A stretch of DNA of 22,089 bases from Opitutia bacterium (GTDB taxonomy: Bacteria > Verrucomicrobiota > Verrucomicrobiia > Opitutales > UBA953). Under the pieces are notes generated by a model. It worked only from the letters and a program-made list of their open reading frames with translations, had not been told where the DNA came from and did no database searches. The translations under genes were made by a program, and so were the position numbers. The stretch covers positions 1 through 22,089 of the forward strand of contig JAJPZB010000123.1 of assembly GCA_021204635.1 (NCBI GenBank), in the 5' to 3' direction. This document shows positions 13,815 to 21,975 of the stretch, piece by piece (position 1 is the first letter of the stretch; every line of letters starts with the position of its first letter).

Positions 13815-14894
13815 CTATTTCCCCTTTGTTGCGGCGGCGTAGTCGGCGTCTGAGACCGGATCCAACCAAGTATTTTTGTTTGTTGTGGGGTTGCACTCTA
13901 TTGCGAGGTGCGAGAACCAGCTGTCGGGCGCGGCGCCGTGCCAATGTTCCACGTTTTGCGGAATCTCCACAATGTCGCCAGGGAGAAGCCGGCGCGCGGG
14001 TTTGCCGCGTTCCTGATAATATCCGACGCCACCAACCGCGATCAGGATTTGCCCGCCCGTGTGGCTGTGCCAATTGTTGCGGCACGAAGGCTCAAACGTC
14101 ACGTTCGCGACAGGCACGTGCAGCGAGGCGTTTGTGGTCATCGGCGCGAGGAACGATTTGCCCGTGAAATATTGCGCGTAGCCGGTGTTTGGCGCGCCGA
14201 CCGGAAAGTCGCTGATGTGCGGCACACCGAAGTCGTTTTTGCAGACGAGCGCGAGAATCTCGGCAACTTGCGCGTCCGTGATCCCGTTGTACTTCCCGAT
14301 CTCGATATGCCCTTTCAACTGCGGCGCAGTCTCCGGCCTCGCGGCGAGAGCTGCGATTGTTGCGAGCTCGCGGGTTTTCCAGTCGAGATTGTCGCGAGCA
14401 AAAATGTCGCCGAAGAGGTGCGACTTCAAATATTCGTCGATTGCGGGCGCGAACTCGAATAGTGCGCCTTTCACTGGCGCGCCACAGAGCTTTGTCTGGT
14501 TTTCCGTGCCAAATTTTATGCTCGGCTCGCTCGGAAGCGGGCTCGGCAACTTTCCCTGCGGGTCCGCAATGCCGCGCGCCTTTCTTTCGTCGAGAACACT
14601 CATGAAATTACCGAGCGCGTTCAGGCTTCGCGGGAAGCCGCAATACGCGTAGAGCTGCGTCAAAATTTCCTTGCCCTCGTTGACGGTCAATCCGGCGTCG
14701 AGAGCGGCGTTCAGTGCCGCGCGCAGGCTTTTCGCGTCGCCGGTCGCGACTGCGGCGCTCACGAGCGCGATTTGTCGTTCTTTTTCGTTTAGTGCGTTCA
14801 TTTTGTCGTTTGTTGTCGCCGTACCCGCCGAGATCACGCCTGCCAAAATTGCGACGCAGAGCCCGATTGTCGCAGCCATTTTTTTGAGGTTCAT
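13815..14894 (-). CDS. Exported carboxymuconolactone decarboxylase-like/cupin fusion protein
   Basis: The 359-residue product has a signal peptide (MNLKKMAATIGLCVAILAGV, ending ISAGTA). Two carboxymuconolactone-decarboxylase/AhpD-like helical domains follow at about 36-105 (EKERQIALVSAAVATGD, then TVNEGKEILTQLYAYCGFPRS) and 150-222 (DNLDWKTRELATIAALAA, then GITDAQVAEILALVCK). A C-terminal cupin spans about 250-335. Cupin metal ligands are visible as WHSHTGGQ (His276, His278, Gln282) and HWHGAAPDSWFSH (317-329). The CxxC catalytic pair of AhpD is absent, so peroxidase activity is unlikely. Similar CMD-cupin fusions occur next to flavodoxins and oxidoreductases. The gene follows the exported flavodoxin by 49 bp on the same strand, which suggests one extracytoplasmic redox operon. 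Substrate unknown. Confidence 0.8.
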   Translation of the reverse strand: MNLKKMAATIGLCVAILAGVISAGTATTNDKMNALNEKERQIALVSAAVATGDAKSLRAALNAALDAGLTVNEGKEILTQLYAYCGFPRSLNALGNFMSVLDERKARGIADPQGKLPSPLPSEPSIKFGTENQTKLCGAPVKGALFEFAPAIDEYLKSHLFGDIFARDNLDWKTRELATIAALAARPETAPQLKGHIEIGKYNGITDAQVAEILALVCKNDFGVPHISDFPVGAPNTGYAQYFTGKSFLAPMTTNASLHVPVANVTFEPSCRNNWHSHTGGQILIAVGGVGYYQERGKPARRLLPGDIVEIPQNVEHWHGAAPDSWFSHLAIECNPTTNKNTWLDPVSDADYAAATKGK

Positions 14895-14943
14895 ATCGAA
14901 AAATTCTGCATTGTTGTGGCGCGCAAAATCGGGATGGTGGCGG

Positions 14944-15540
14944 CTACTTCGCGATCCCGATTTCTTTCAGCCACGCCGCAACTTCGCGGTCGCCGCCACT
15001 CTTTGCCTTGCTGCCGGGGAGCGTTATCGCCTTCAAAAATTTCGCCTGCGGCAACTGCTTTTTCATGTCGCTTTCGCAGTTTTGGAGCCCGCCGCCACCA
15101 TTCGTGAAAAACGGCACAATCGTCTTGCGTGCGAACGCAGGGTCGTCGAGAAGCGTCGCGACAGGCGGCGCGTATGTGCCCCACCAATTTGGCGAGCCGA
15201 CGAAAACCGTGTCGTAGGTTTCGACGTTCTCAGGAAACGCCTTGATTTTCGGGCGAAATTTTTGCGCGAGCTCCTTCTTCGCCTGCTCTGTGCACTTGGA
15301 ATAATCCTGCGGGTAAGGCGTTTCGGGCTCGATTTTGAAAATCGCCGCGTTTGTTGCGCGCTGAATTTTCTTCGCGAGCGCCTCGGTGTTGCCGCTCCAC
15401 GAATAATAGACGACCAGAACCTTGCCTTTTTCTGCGGGCACAGTGGCGGCGATTTCTTCGCCTGCGAGCAAGCTTCCTACGGCAATCGCGCCGAGCGACG
15501 ACATCGCCGCAACTTTCTTTATAAACGATTTGGGACTCAT
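14944..15540 (-). CDS. Exported flavodoxin-like protein
   Basis: The product is 198 residues from the ATG at 15540, chosen because it starts a signal sequence (MSPKSFIKKVAAMSSLGAIAVGSLLAG). An upstream in-frame start would run back into the untranslated leader. The FMN phosphate loop is YYSWSGNTEALA (45-56), and an isoalloxazine loop is suggested by GSPNWWGTYAPP. This fits the short flavodoxin_4-type family, one-domain electron carriers often encoded near CMD/cupin or aldo-keto reductase genes. Export of a flavodoxin is unusual because FMN loading normally occurs in the cytoplasm. I see no twin-arginine motif in the leader. The gene is first in a probable two-gene operon with the CMD/cupin gene. 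Confidence 0.82.
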   Translation of the reverse strand: MSPKSFIKKVAAMSSLGAIAVGSLLAGEEIAATVPAEKGKVLVVYYSWSGNTEALAKKIQRATNAAIFKIEPETPYPQDYSKCTEQAKKELAQKFRPKIKAFPENVETYDTVFVGSPNWWGTYAPPVATLLDDPAFARKTIVPFFTNGGGGLQNCESDMKKQLPQAKFLKAITLPGSKAKSGGDREVAAWLKEIGIAK

Positions 15541-15631
15541 GGGATTGTTTTTTTTGTTTTTAAAAATTGGGGAAAATGCCGCAACAAAGCCTCCACAATG
15601 GCTCGGTTGCCGCAACTGACAACTGTGCGGG

Positions 15632-15660
15632 ATTTTACTTCATAGCCGCAACTTTTTCAA
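15632..15660 (-). promoter_or_regulatory. Sigma70-type promoter of the flavodoxin-cupin operon
   Basis: On the minus strand, TTGAAA (15660-15655) and TAAAAT (15637-15632) are separated by exactly 17 bp, each one base off consensus. Transcription would begin near 15625, giving a leader of about 85 nt. The leader contains a small GTTGC/GCAAC inverted repeat (15606-15616). Confidence 0.55.
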
Positions 15661-15701
15661 GATGCTTTGTCTGAATATGCGACAATGCGCAACGGGCATT
15701 T

Positions 15702-15878
15702 TCCCACCACTAACCTGCCGAAAAGGCATTTGGGTCTGTGGTGGCAACAAAGCCAAATCTCACCACCGACTCAAATCCCCACCACCAACCCGCCACCACC
15801 GACCCACCGACTCAAATCTCCACCACCAACCCGACATCGCGCAACAATGCGCAATGTTGCCACCACCAACCCACCACA
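15702..15878. repeat. Repeat element 7, following the typA stop codon
   Basis: The element is dominated by C-rich units on the + strand (CTCACCACCGACTCAAATC, CCCACCACCAACCCG, CCACCACCGACCC, TCCACCACCAACCCG, GCCACCACCAACCCACCAC). There is one G-rich unit (GGGTCTGTGGTGGCAACAAAGCC, about 15731-15753) and a terminal CCCACCACTAACC at 15703-15715. From typA, the G-rich reading begins 2 nt after TGA. A GCGCAACAATGCGCAATGTTGC segment interrupts the array near 15838-15860. Confidence 0.85.
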
Positions 15879-15879
15879 A

Positions 15880-17721
15880 TCACACGGCGCCCGCGAGCTC
15901 GGCGATTGCCTCTTTCTGTGCCTTGGCGTTGCGGCGACGCGCTTCCTCGGTGAGGAAAATTTTCCTCATGCGCAGAAAGTGCGGCGTCACCTCCACGAGC
16001 TCGTCGTCGGCGATGTATTCCAATGCCTGTTCGAGCGAGAGCTTTGTGGCGGGCGCGATTTTCATTTTCCTGTCAGAGCCTGCGGCGCGCATGTTTGTGA
16101 GCTCTTTGCCTCTTTGGAGATTCACCGGCAAATCGTTGTCCTTGCAATGCTCGCCGACGACCATGCCCTCGTAAGTTTCTTCGCCAGGGTCAATGAAAAA
16201 TTTCCCGCGCAGTTGCAAGCCGTCGATCGCGTATGCAACGGCTTTGCCCTGCCCGATCGAGACCATCGAGCCGTTTGTCCGCGCCGGAATTTCGCCTTTG
16301 AAAGGCTCGTAGCGATCGAAGCGGTGCGCCATTATCGCCTCGCCGGCAGACGCCGTGAGCACCTTCGAGCGCAGCCCGATAATTCCGCGCGTGGGAATGG
16401 AAAATTCCAAGAGCTGGCGGCTGCCGCGCGTCTCCATTTTGCGCAGTTCGCCGCGCCGCAAACCGACGAGCTGGATCACGCTACCCGCAAATTCTTCGGG
16501 GACCTCGATCGTGAGTTCTTCCACGGGATCGTTCAGCACGCCGTCGATGACTTTCGTGATCACTCGCGGGCGCGAAACCGCCATTTCAAAGCCTTCGCGA
16601 CGCATCGTCTCGATGAGAATCGCGATGTGCAAAACGCCTCTGCCGGAGACTTCAAACATCTCGCCGCCGTTGCCCGCCTCTTTCACGCGGAGCGCGACAT
16701 CGCTCTGCGCCGCTTTGCTGAGGCGATTTTTGATGTGGCGCGCCGTGACAAATTTGCCGTCGCGCCCGAAAAACGGCGAATCGTTCACGCGGAAAACCAT
16801 CGAAATCGTGGGCTCGTCTATCGCGATTGGCGGAAGCATTTCCGGCGCGTCCGCCGCCGCGATCGTGTCGGAAACGTATATGTCGTCAATCCCGACGACG
16901 CCGCAGATGTCGCCGCATTCCACGCTGTCGCAGTTTTTCCGCTCCAAGCCCTCAAACGTGAAAAGCTCCTTGATCTGCGCGTTGCGTTTGTTGCCGGCGC
17001 GGTCGATGACGACAACGGGGTCGTTCAGGCGAATCGTCCCGCGCGCGACGCGGCCAATCCCTATTCGCCCGACGTAGTCGGAATAATCGAGCGTCGCGAC
17101 TTGCAACTGCATGGGGCCCTCGGTATGCGCGGGCGCCGGAATGTGCTCCAAAATTGCGTCGAGCAACGGCGCGATCGAGGTTCGCGGGTCGCGCTCCAAA
17201 TCTTTCACCGCCCAGCCGTCGCGCCCACTCGCGTAGAGCACGGGGAAATTCAGCTGCTCCTCGCTCGCGTCGAGGTCGCAAAACAAATCAAAAACTTCGT
17301 TGACAACTTCGCTCGGGCGCGCGTCGGGCTTGTCAATTTTGTTTATCGCGACAACGACCTTTTTCCCGAGCCGCAATGCCTTTTCGAGCACAAAACGGGT
17401 TTGCGGCATGGTGCCTTCCGCCGCATCGACGAGCAAAATTACACCATCCGCGAGGTTCAAAACGCGCTCGACCTGCCCGCCAAAATCGCTGTGACCCGGC
17501 GTGTCGATGACGTTGATTTTCACGCCCTTGTAGTTGACCGAGATGTTTTTTGAAAGAATTGTGATCCCGCGCTCGCGCTCTAAGTCGTTGCTGTCGAGAA
17601 AGCATTCCCGCATTTCGCGATTCTCGCGGAACATTTTCGATTGCTGAATTATTTTGTCCACGAGCGTCGTTTTCCCGTGGTCAACGTGCGCGATAATCGC
17701 GATGTTTCTTAGTTCCCTCAT
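15880..17721 (-). CDS. typA: Ribosome-associated GTPase TypA/BipA
   Basis: The 613-residue translational GTPase of the EF-G/LepA superfamily carries all G motifs: AHVDHGKT (11-18), RGIT (51-54), DTPGH (73-77) and NKIDKPD (127-133). EF-G-like domains II, III and V follow, then the BipA-specific C-terminal domain (GIIGLRSKVLTASAGEAIMAH region through RMRKIFLTEEARRR). BipA binds ribosomes under stress or low temperature and helps 50S assembly. Full length matches the family. AAAGGAA lies 8 nt before the ATG at 17721, one of the better Shine-Dalgarno sites here. It stands alone between repeat elements 7 and 8. Confidence 0.96.
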   Translation of the reverse strand: MRELRNIAIIAHVDHGKTTLVDKIIQQSKMFRENREMRECFLDSNDLERERGITILSKNISVNYKGVKINVIDTPGHSDFGGQVERVLNLADGVILLVDAAEGTMPQTRFVLEKALRLGKKVVVAINKIDKPDARPSEVVNEVFDLFCDLDASEEQLNFPVLYASGRDGWAVKDLERDPRTSIAPLLDAILEHIPAPAHTEGPMQLQVATLDYSDYVGRIGIGRVARGTIRLNDPVVVIDRAGNKRNAQIKELFTFEGLERKNCDSVECGDICGVVGIDDIYVSDTIAAADAPEMLPPIAIDEPTISMVFRVNDSPFFGRDGKFVTARHIKNRLSKAAQSDVALRVKEAGNGGEMFEVSGRGVLHIAILIETMRREGFEMAVSRPRVITKVIDGVLNDPVEELTIEVPEEFAGSVIQLVGLRRGELRKMETRGSRQLLEFSIPTRGIIGLRSKVLTASAGEAIMAHRFDRYEPFKGEIPARTNGSMVSIGQGKAVAYAIDGLQLRGKFFIDPGEETYEGMVVGEHCKDNDLPVNLQRGKELTNMRAAGSDRKMKIAPATKLSLEQALEYIADDELVEVTPHFLRMRKIFLTEEARRRNAKAQKEAIAELAGAV

Positions 17722-17842
17722 GATGAGTTTCCTTTCCCTGCGTTTGTCGCAGAGCCCTGCGCCAAAAAAACGCGGTTGGTCATCATCTCACGAATCGCCG
17801 CTGCGAGAAAGCCCAAAAATTTTTCGCAGGCTTGGGAGCCGG

Positions 17843-18044
17843 AGTTAGTGGTGGCGAGTCTGTGGTGAGAGTTGGTGGCGAGAATTGGCTTAGTGGCGAC
17901 ATGGGTTGGTGGTGGCAACCAAGCCAAATCCCACCACCAGCCCGCAACCCCACCCAATTCTCACCACCGAGTCAAATCCCGCCACCATCCCAATTCCACC
18001 ACCAAGCCAAGCCCTCACCACTAACCCGCGACCACCAACCCGCC
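17843..18044. repeat. Repeat element 8 between typA and dps
   Basis: G-rich units (AGTTAGTGGTGGCGA, GTCTGTGGTGAGA, GTTGGTGGCGAGAATTGG, CTTAGTGGCGA, GGGTTGGTGGTGGCAACC) occupy 17843-17919. C-rich units follow (CCCACCACCAGCCC, CTCACCACCGAGTCAAATC, CCGCCACCATCCC, TCCACCACCAAGCC, CTCACCACTAACCCG, GACCACCAACCCG) to 18044. The central GTGGTGGCAACCAAGCCAAATC matches the centre of elements 7 and 9. It lies just beyond the dps terminator. Confidence 0.85.
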
Positions 18045-18049
18045 TTGCC

Positions 18050-18088
18050 ACAAAGAGAAAGGCGTTCCCGAAAGAGCTCGGGAACGCC
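18050..18088 (-). terminator. Intrinsic terminator of dps
   Basis: A perfect 11-bp stem (GGCGTTCCCGA at 18061-18071 with TCGGGAACGCC at 18078-18088) and 6-nt loop are followed on the minus strand by TTTCTCTTTG. It is about 58 nt beyond the dps stop and abuts repeat element 8. Confidence 0.82.
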
Positions 18089-18146
18089 TCGTCTGTTGCG
18101 AACTTTGCTTCGGCGTAGAGGCCGGAGCGCGGTGTGTTGCGCAGGA

Positions 18147-18587
18147 TTATTTGCCCATCGCGGAGATGAACCAAATCGTCTTCGCGAAGTTTGCGAGATC
18201 GCCTTCGATGAGGCTGACGATGTCGTAGAGGCCTGCGGCGTCGGCTTGCGCGCGAATTGCCTCGCCGAGAGCCTTCATTTCTTTCAGGTCTGCGAGAACG
18301 ATTTCAAACGCCTTGCACGCGCACATTTCCTCGGACGGAATTTCCTTGATTGTCGCGACCTCGAGATAGCTCTTGAGTGACGCGAGCGGCTTTTCGCCGT
18401 GCATTTTCAGGGCTTCCGCCACGGCATCGAACGATTCGGCGAGGCCGTCGTAGATCGTCTCCAAATATTCGTGAGACGCCTTGAAGCTCGTGCCGGTCAC
18501 GTTCCAATGCAGGTTGTGAACCTTGACATACATCACCGCGATGTTCGCCAGGTATTTGTTGATTTCTGTTACTACCTTTTTGTCCAT
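18147..18587 (-). CDS. dps: Dps family DNA-binding ferritin-like protein
   Basis: The 146-residue product is a four-helix mini-ferritin that oxidises Fe(II) with H2O2 and stores iron, forming dodecamers. Ferroxidase residues known from Listeria innocua Dps (His31, His43, Asp58, Glu62) align as His27 (HNLHW), His39 (SHEYL), Asp54 and Glu58 (FDAVAE), all offset by four. The position of Listeria Asp47 is Glu43. The N-terminus is short, with two lysines and no long basic tail, so DNA binding is not assured. It lies 103 bp downstream of argG on the same strand and has an upstream palindrome that could be an operator. PerR control is a reasonable inference given the perR-like gene in this window. 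Confidence 0.92.
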   Translation of the reverse strand: MDKKVVTEINKYLANIAVMYVKVHNLHWNVTGTSFKASHEYLETIYDGLAESFDAVAEALKMHGEKPLASLKSYLEVATIKEIPSEEMCACKAFEIVLADLKEMKALGEAIRAQADAAGLYDIVSLIEGDLANFAKTIWFISAMGK

Positions 18588-18622
18588 AACGTTTCTCTTT
18601 CTGTTATTGGTTTTTCGTTACG

Positions 18623-18632
18623 ATTGCGCAAT
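18623..18632. promoter_or_regulatory. Palindrome ATTGCGCAAT upstream of dps
   Basis: A perfect 10-bp palindrome lies 36 bp before the dps ATG. On the minus strand it overlaps a possible -35 (TTGCGC) placed 17 bp before AATAAC. It does not look like the AT-rich consensus PerR box, so any operator role is speculative. Confidence 0.25.
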
Positions 18633-18690
18633 AGAAGCGCTCTTGCCACGAAAATCTTTCTAAATTTTTTCAAAAAGCGCCGCGCCCGCG

Positions 18691-19923
18691 TCACATCATG
18701 TTTTTGGGACCGTTGACGTGGGCGTTCACCTTGAGGCGCAGGGCGTTGAGGTGGATGAAGCCCGAGGCGTCGTCTTGGTCGTAGGCGTTTGTCGGGTCAG
18801 CCTCCATCGTCGCGATTTGCGGGTTGTAGAGCGAATTGGGCGATTTGCGGCCGGCGACATAGCACGAGCCCTTGTAGAGCTTCACGCGAACGACGCCGTT
18901 GACATTTTTCTGCGTCTCGGTGACGAGGGCCTGCAACGCGAGGCGCTCCGGCGCATACCAGAAGCCGTTGTAAACGAGTTCTGCGTATTTGGGAATCAGG
19001 CTGTCGCGCAGGTGCATGGTGTCGCGGTCCATCGTGATGGATTCCATTTGGCGGTGGGCGAAAAAGAGAATTGCTCCGCCCGGGGTCTCATAAACTCCGC
19101 GCGATTTCATTCCGACGAAGCGATTTTCGACCATATCGACGCGCCCGATTCCGTGCTTCCCGCCGAGTTTGTTCAGCGTCTGCATGACTTGGAGCGGCGT
19201 CATTTTCTTGCCGTCGATTGCGACGCAATTGCCTTTTTCAAACTCGAGCTCGATGTATTCGGGCGTGTTGGGTGCGTCTTCAGGCGCGACGGAGAGCTTG
19301 AACATTGCCTTGTTTTCGGGACAAAACGCGTCAAACCACGGGTCTTCCATAATTCCCGCCTCGTATGAAATGTGGAGCAAATTGCGGTCCATCGAGTAGG
19401 GCTTTTTCATGCTCGCCTCGACGGGCAGCCCCTGTGCCACGCAATAATCGATCATCTCTTTGCGACCCGGGAATTGCGCGCGGAAAGAATCGTCGCGCCA
19501 CGGGGCGATGACCTTGAGGTCGGGGGCAAGAGCCGCAGCGGCGAGCTCGAAGCGCACCTGATCGTTGCCCTTGCCCGTCGCGCCGTGGGCAATCGCGTCG
19601 CAGCCTTCCGCCTTGGCGATTTCGACCATGCGCTTTGCGATGAGCGGCCGCGCGATCGACGTCCCGAGGTAGTATTGCCCCTCGTAAATTGCGTCTGCCT
19701 GCATCATCGGGAAAATGAAGTCGCGGGCAAATTCTTCCTGCAAATCCTCGATGTAAATCTTCGAGGCTCCGGTTTTTTTGCTCTTTTCTTCGAGGCCGGA
19801 AAGCTCTTCCTCTTGGCCGACATTCGCGCAGAACGCGATCATCTCGGCGTTGTATTTATTTTTAATCCAGGAAAGGAGCACCGAGGTGTCCAATCCGCCT
19901 GAATATGCGAGAAGAATCTTCAT
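18691..19923 (-). CDS. argG: Argininosuccinate synthase
   Basis: The 410-residue product joins citrulline and aspartate with ATP to make argininosuccinate, the penultimate step of arginine synthesis. The N-terminal pyrophosphatase-type ATP loop is AYSGGLDTS (6-14). Other family blocks are AHGATGKGNDQVRFE, GRKEMIDYC, KPYSMDRNLLHISYE and GIGRVDMVENRFVGMKSRGVYETPGG. The ATG at 19923 fits the family N-terminus (MKILLAYSGG); an upstream in-frame ATG at 19959 or 19956 is less likely. No other arg genes are nearby. No clear intrinsic terminator follows, and dps begins 103 bp downstream on the same strand, so partial read-through is possible. Confidence 0.96.
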   Translation of the reverse strand: MKILLAYSGGLDTSVLLSWIKNKYNAEMIAFCANVGQEEELSGLEEKSKKTGASKIYIEDLQEEFARDFIFPMMQADAIYEGQYYLGTSIARPLIAKRMVEIAKAEGCDAIAHGATGKGNDQVRFELAAAALAPDLKVIAPWRDDSFRAQFPGRKEMIDYCVAQGLPVEASMKKPYSMDRNLLHISYEAGIMEDPWFDAFCPENKAMFKLSVAPEDAPNTPEYIELEFEKGNCVAIDGKKMTPLQVMQTLNKLGGKHGIGRVDMVENRFVGMKSRGVYETPGGAILFFAHRQMESITMDRDTMHLRDSLIPKYAELVYNGFWYAPERLALQALVTETQKNVNGVVRVKLYKGSCYVAGRKSPNSLYNPQIATMEADPTNAYDQDDASGFIHLNALRLKVNAHVNGPKNMM

Positions 19924-20007
19924 TTTTACAGATTTTTGTTTGAAAAGTTTGCTCATCATGTTCCGCCCGCCTGCGGAAATCAACGCCCGATTCCGCGCAA
20001 CAAACGC

Positions 20008-20229
20008 GGGTTGGTGGTGGGGGAAATGGGAATGGGTTGGTGGCGAGGATTTGGGTTAGTGGTGGCGGATTGTTGTGGTGCGGGTCGGTGGTGAGGATTG
20101 GCTTGGTTGCCACCACTAACCCAAGCTTCACCACCAACCCATTTCACCACCGACTCGTTTCTCACCACCAACCCAAGTCCCACCACTAACCCATTTCACC
20201 ACCAACCCAAATTCCACCACCAACCCACC
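20008..20229. repeat. Repeat element 9, the longest compact array, between argG and the PfkB gene
   Basis: About six G-rich units (GGGTTGGTGGTGGGGGAAAT, GGGTTGGTGGCGAGGATTT, GGGTTAGTGGTGGCGGATT, GGGTCGGTGGTGAGGATT and others, 20008-20099) lead through GGCTTGGTTGCCACCACTAACC. About seven C-rich units follow (CTTCACCACCAACCC, ATTTCACCACCGACTCG, TTTCTCACCACCAACCC and others) to 20229. Units are spaced 16-22 bp apart. From the PfkB gene, GGTGGGTTGGTGGTGG starts 5 nt after the TGA. Transcribed, the array could fold into a hairpin of about 100 nt per arm with mismatches. Confidence 0.88.
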
Positions 20230-20234
20230 GGCGC

Positions 20235-21137
20235 TCAGAACGCTCTCAGTTCGGCGCTCCACTCAGGCATTCCGCCTGCCTGCGAACACACAAAGCCCGC
20301 CACCGAGCCGGCATGCTCGTGAGCCGCCACAATGCTCTTCCCGCGAAGCAGCGCCACCACAAACGCCGCAGTGAAAGAATCTCCCGCCCCGACCGTATCG
20401 ACGACGCGCGTGCCGGCGTCCGCCGCCACAAACGAAGCCTCATTGTTGCGACAATCCACAAAGCTGCCGCGCCCGCCGCAGGTCAGCACGATTTTCTCCA
20501 CGCTCGGGAACTCCGCGAAAATTTTCCGCGACAATGCGGATTTTTTCGCCTCGAGATTTTTCCCGCCACCACAATCAAAAATTTCCCCGAAGACCTCGAG
20601 CTCGTCCTCGTTGATTTTCAGGATGGTGGTGAGCGCGAGCGATTCGCGGATTATTTCCTCCGAGTAAAAATTTTGGCGCAAATTCGCGTCGAACACCCGC
20701 AGGCAACTCGGTGGCGAACATTTCAAAAATTGCAAAATCGCGCGGTGGGAGCGTGGACTGCGTTGCGCGAGCGTCCCGAAGCAAATCGCGTCTGCGGCGC
20801 GGGCGATTGTTGCGAGCTCGGTGGTGAACTCGATGTTGTCCCAGGCAACATCGGGCGGGAATGCGTATTGCGCGGCGCCATTGTGGTCGAGCGAGATTTG
20901 CACCGAGCCGGTTTGTTGTGGCGCGCGCCGGAACGCGGTCCGCAGCGATTTTGTTGCGAGAGTTGCGAGAATTTCGTCGCCGGCAGCATCGCGCCCGATC
21001 GCGGAAATCGCGACGCCGTCCGCGCCTGCCTGCGAGGCGTGGAACGCGAAATTCGCGGGCGCGCCACCGAGCTTTTTCCCGCTTGGAAAAACGTCCCAGA
21101 GAATTTCGCCAATCCCGACAACGAGGAATTTTTTCAT
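20235..21137 (-). CDS. PfkB-family carbohydrate kinase (fructokinase-like)
   Basis: The 300-residue ribokinase-fold kinase starts at the ATG at 21137 (MKKFLVVGIGEILWDVFPSG). Sugar-binding N-terminal residues are in GEILWD and KLGGAPANFAFH (22-33). The second PfkB signature DTVGAGDSFTAAF (247-259) carries the catalytic Asp253 and the anion hole GAGD. The GEILWDxFP plus GGAPANFA combination is typical of fructokinases that make fructose 6-phosphate. Ribokinase or other PfkB specificities cannot be excluded. There is no signal peptide. It is divergent from the exported hypothetical gene at 21238 with only 100 bp between start codons, so they probably share a promoter region. Confidence 0.85.
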   Translation of the reverse strand: MKKFLVVGIGEILWDVFPSGKKLGGAPANFAFHASQAGADGVAISAIGRDAAGDEILATLATKSLRTAFRRAPQQTGSVQISLDHNGAAQYAFPPDVAWDNIEFTTELATIARAADAICFGTLAQRSPRSHRAILQFLKCSPPSCLRVFDANLRQNFYSEEIIRESLALTTILKINEDELEVFGEIFDCGGGKNLEAKKSALSRKIFAEFPSVEKIVLTCGGRGSFVDCRNNEASFVAADAGTRVVDTVGAGDSFTAAFVVALLRGKSIVAAHEHAGSVAGFVCSQAGGMPEWSAELRAF

Positions 21138-21237
21138 GCGCGAATTTTGTTGCCGCAGGCTGGCGAACTCAAACGCGAATGTGTTGTTGTCGCCGGCGTC
21201 GGAATTGTTATTTTGCAAGGAAAAAGCCCCGCCCCAG

Positions 21238-21969
21238 ATGACGAAAAAATTTCTCAGCCGGATTTTCTGCGCAGCCGCGATTTTGCTGTTCGCATTGTCG
21301 CCGCGCCCGCTCTTTGCGAAGAGCGTGAACGCCGAGTTGCAAGTCGTTTTTTGGAGCCGCGAGAGCTCGTTGGCGGATCTTTTTGTGAAAAGCGGCGGGA
21401 TATATCGCAAGCTAAACGGCGCGGCGTTTGCGCTCACGAAAAGCTCGCTCGGGTACAGCGGCGAAAGTGTCGTCGATGTCTTTGAAAAATCGGGCGGCGG
21501 CTATGTGAAATGCGCGGAATTTGAGATCCCCGAGGGCGCGCAAAAATGCCTCGTCGCAATCGGGCCCGCGACGCGCTTTTTCGACAGCGACGAAGACCTC
21601 GGCTACGAGCCCAAGTTTGGCGCCGACGCGATGGAGTTTGTCGATAAAGGCTATGGCGACGGCACGCTCTCGGTGCTGAATTTTTCCACGCTCTCGCTGC
21701 GGGCGAGAGTTGTCGGGTGCGAGCCCGTGGTGTTGAAGCCAAAAACTGCGGAAAAAATTTACTCGCTCGCCGCCGGGGAAAAAAGCGCGGACGTGGATTT
21801 CCGCATTGTCACTGCGGCAAAAGACGCCGAGAGCGCGCACAAGGCGTGGCGCGTGGGCAATTCGATGCGGGTTGTTTCAAGCCAGCGGTATTTTATTGCG
21901 GTTGTCCCGGGCAGGAAGCGCGAGGGCAAGCCGCCACAATGCGAGATTTTCTCAATCCGCGCGGAATAG
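21238..21969 (+). CDS. Exported hypothetical protein
   Basis: The product is 243 residues from the ATG at 21238, selected because a signal peptide follows directly (MTKKFLSRIFCAAAILLFAL, ending PRPLFA). Upstream in-frame starts lie antisense within the PfkB gene. The mature protein is predominantly beta in pattern, with segments such as ELQVVFWSRESSLADLFVKSGG, YEPKFGADAMEFVDKGYGDGTLSVLNFS and a conserved-looking SQRYFIAVVPGRK near the end. I recognise no family, catalytic motif or sorting signal. Codon use matches the neighbouring housekeeping genes. The stop is followed after 6 nt by repeat element 10. Confidence 0.72.
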   Translation: MTKKFLSRIFCAAAILLFALSPRPLFAKSVNAELQVVFWSRESSLADLFVKSGGIYRKLNGAAFALTKSSLGYSGESVVDVFEKSGGGYVKCAEFEIPEGAQKCLVAIGPATRFFDSDEDLGYEPKFGADAMEFVDKGYGDGTLSVLNFSTLSLRARVVGCEPVVLKPKTAEKIYSLAAGEKSADVDFRIVTAAKDAESAHKAWRVGNSMRVVSSQRYFIAVVPGRKREGKPPQCEIFSIRAE

Positions 21970-21975
21970 TTGCGC

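Noticed and set aside
15667..17553. A 628-codon + strand frame antisense to typA
   Set aside because: It begins in repeat DNA and mirrors typA codons. The Arg/His-rich composition is typical of an antisense frame. TypA itself is unambiguous.
18640..18690. Intrinsic terminator after argG
   Set aside because: GCGCGGCGC before TTTTT can form only about 3 bp of stem, too weak to call.
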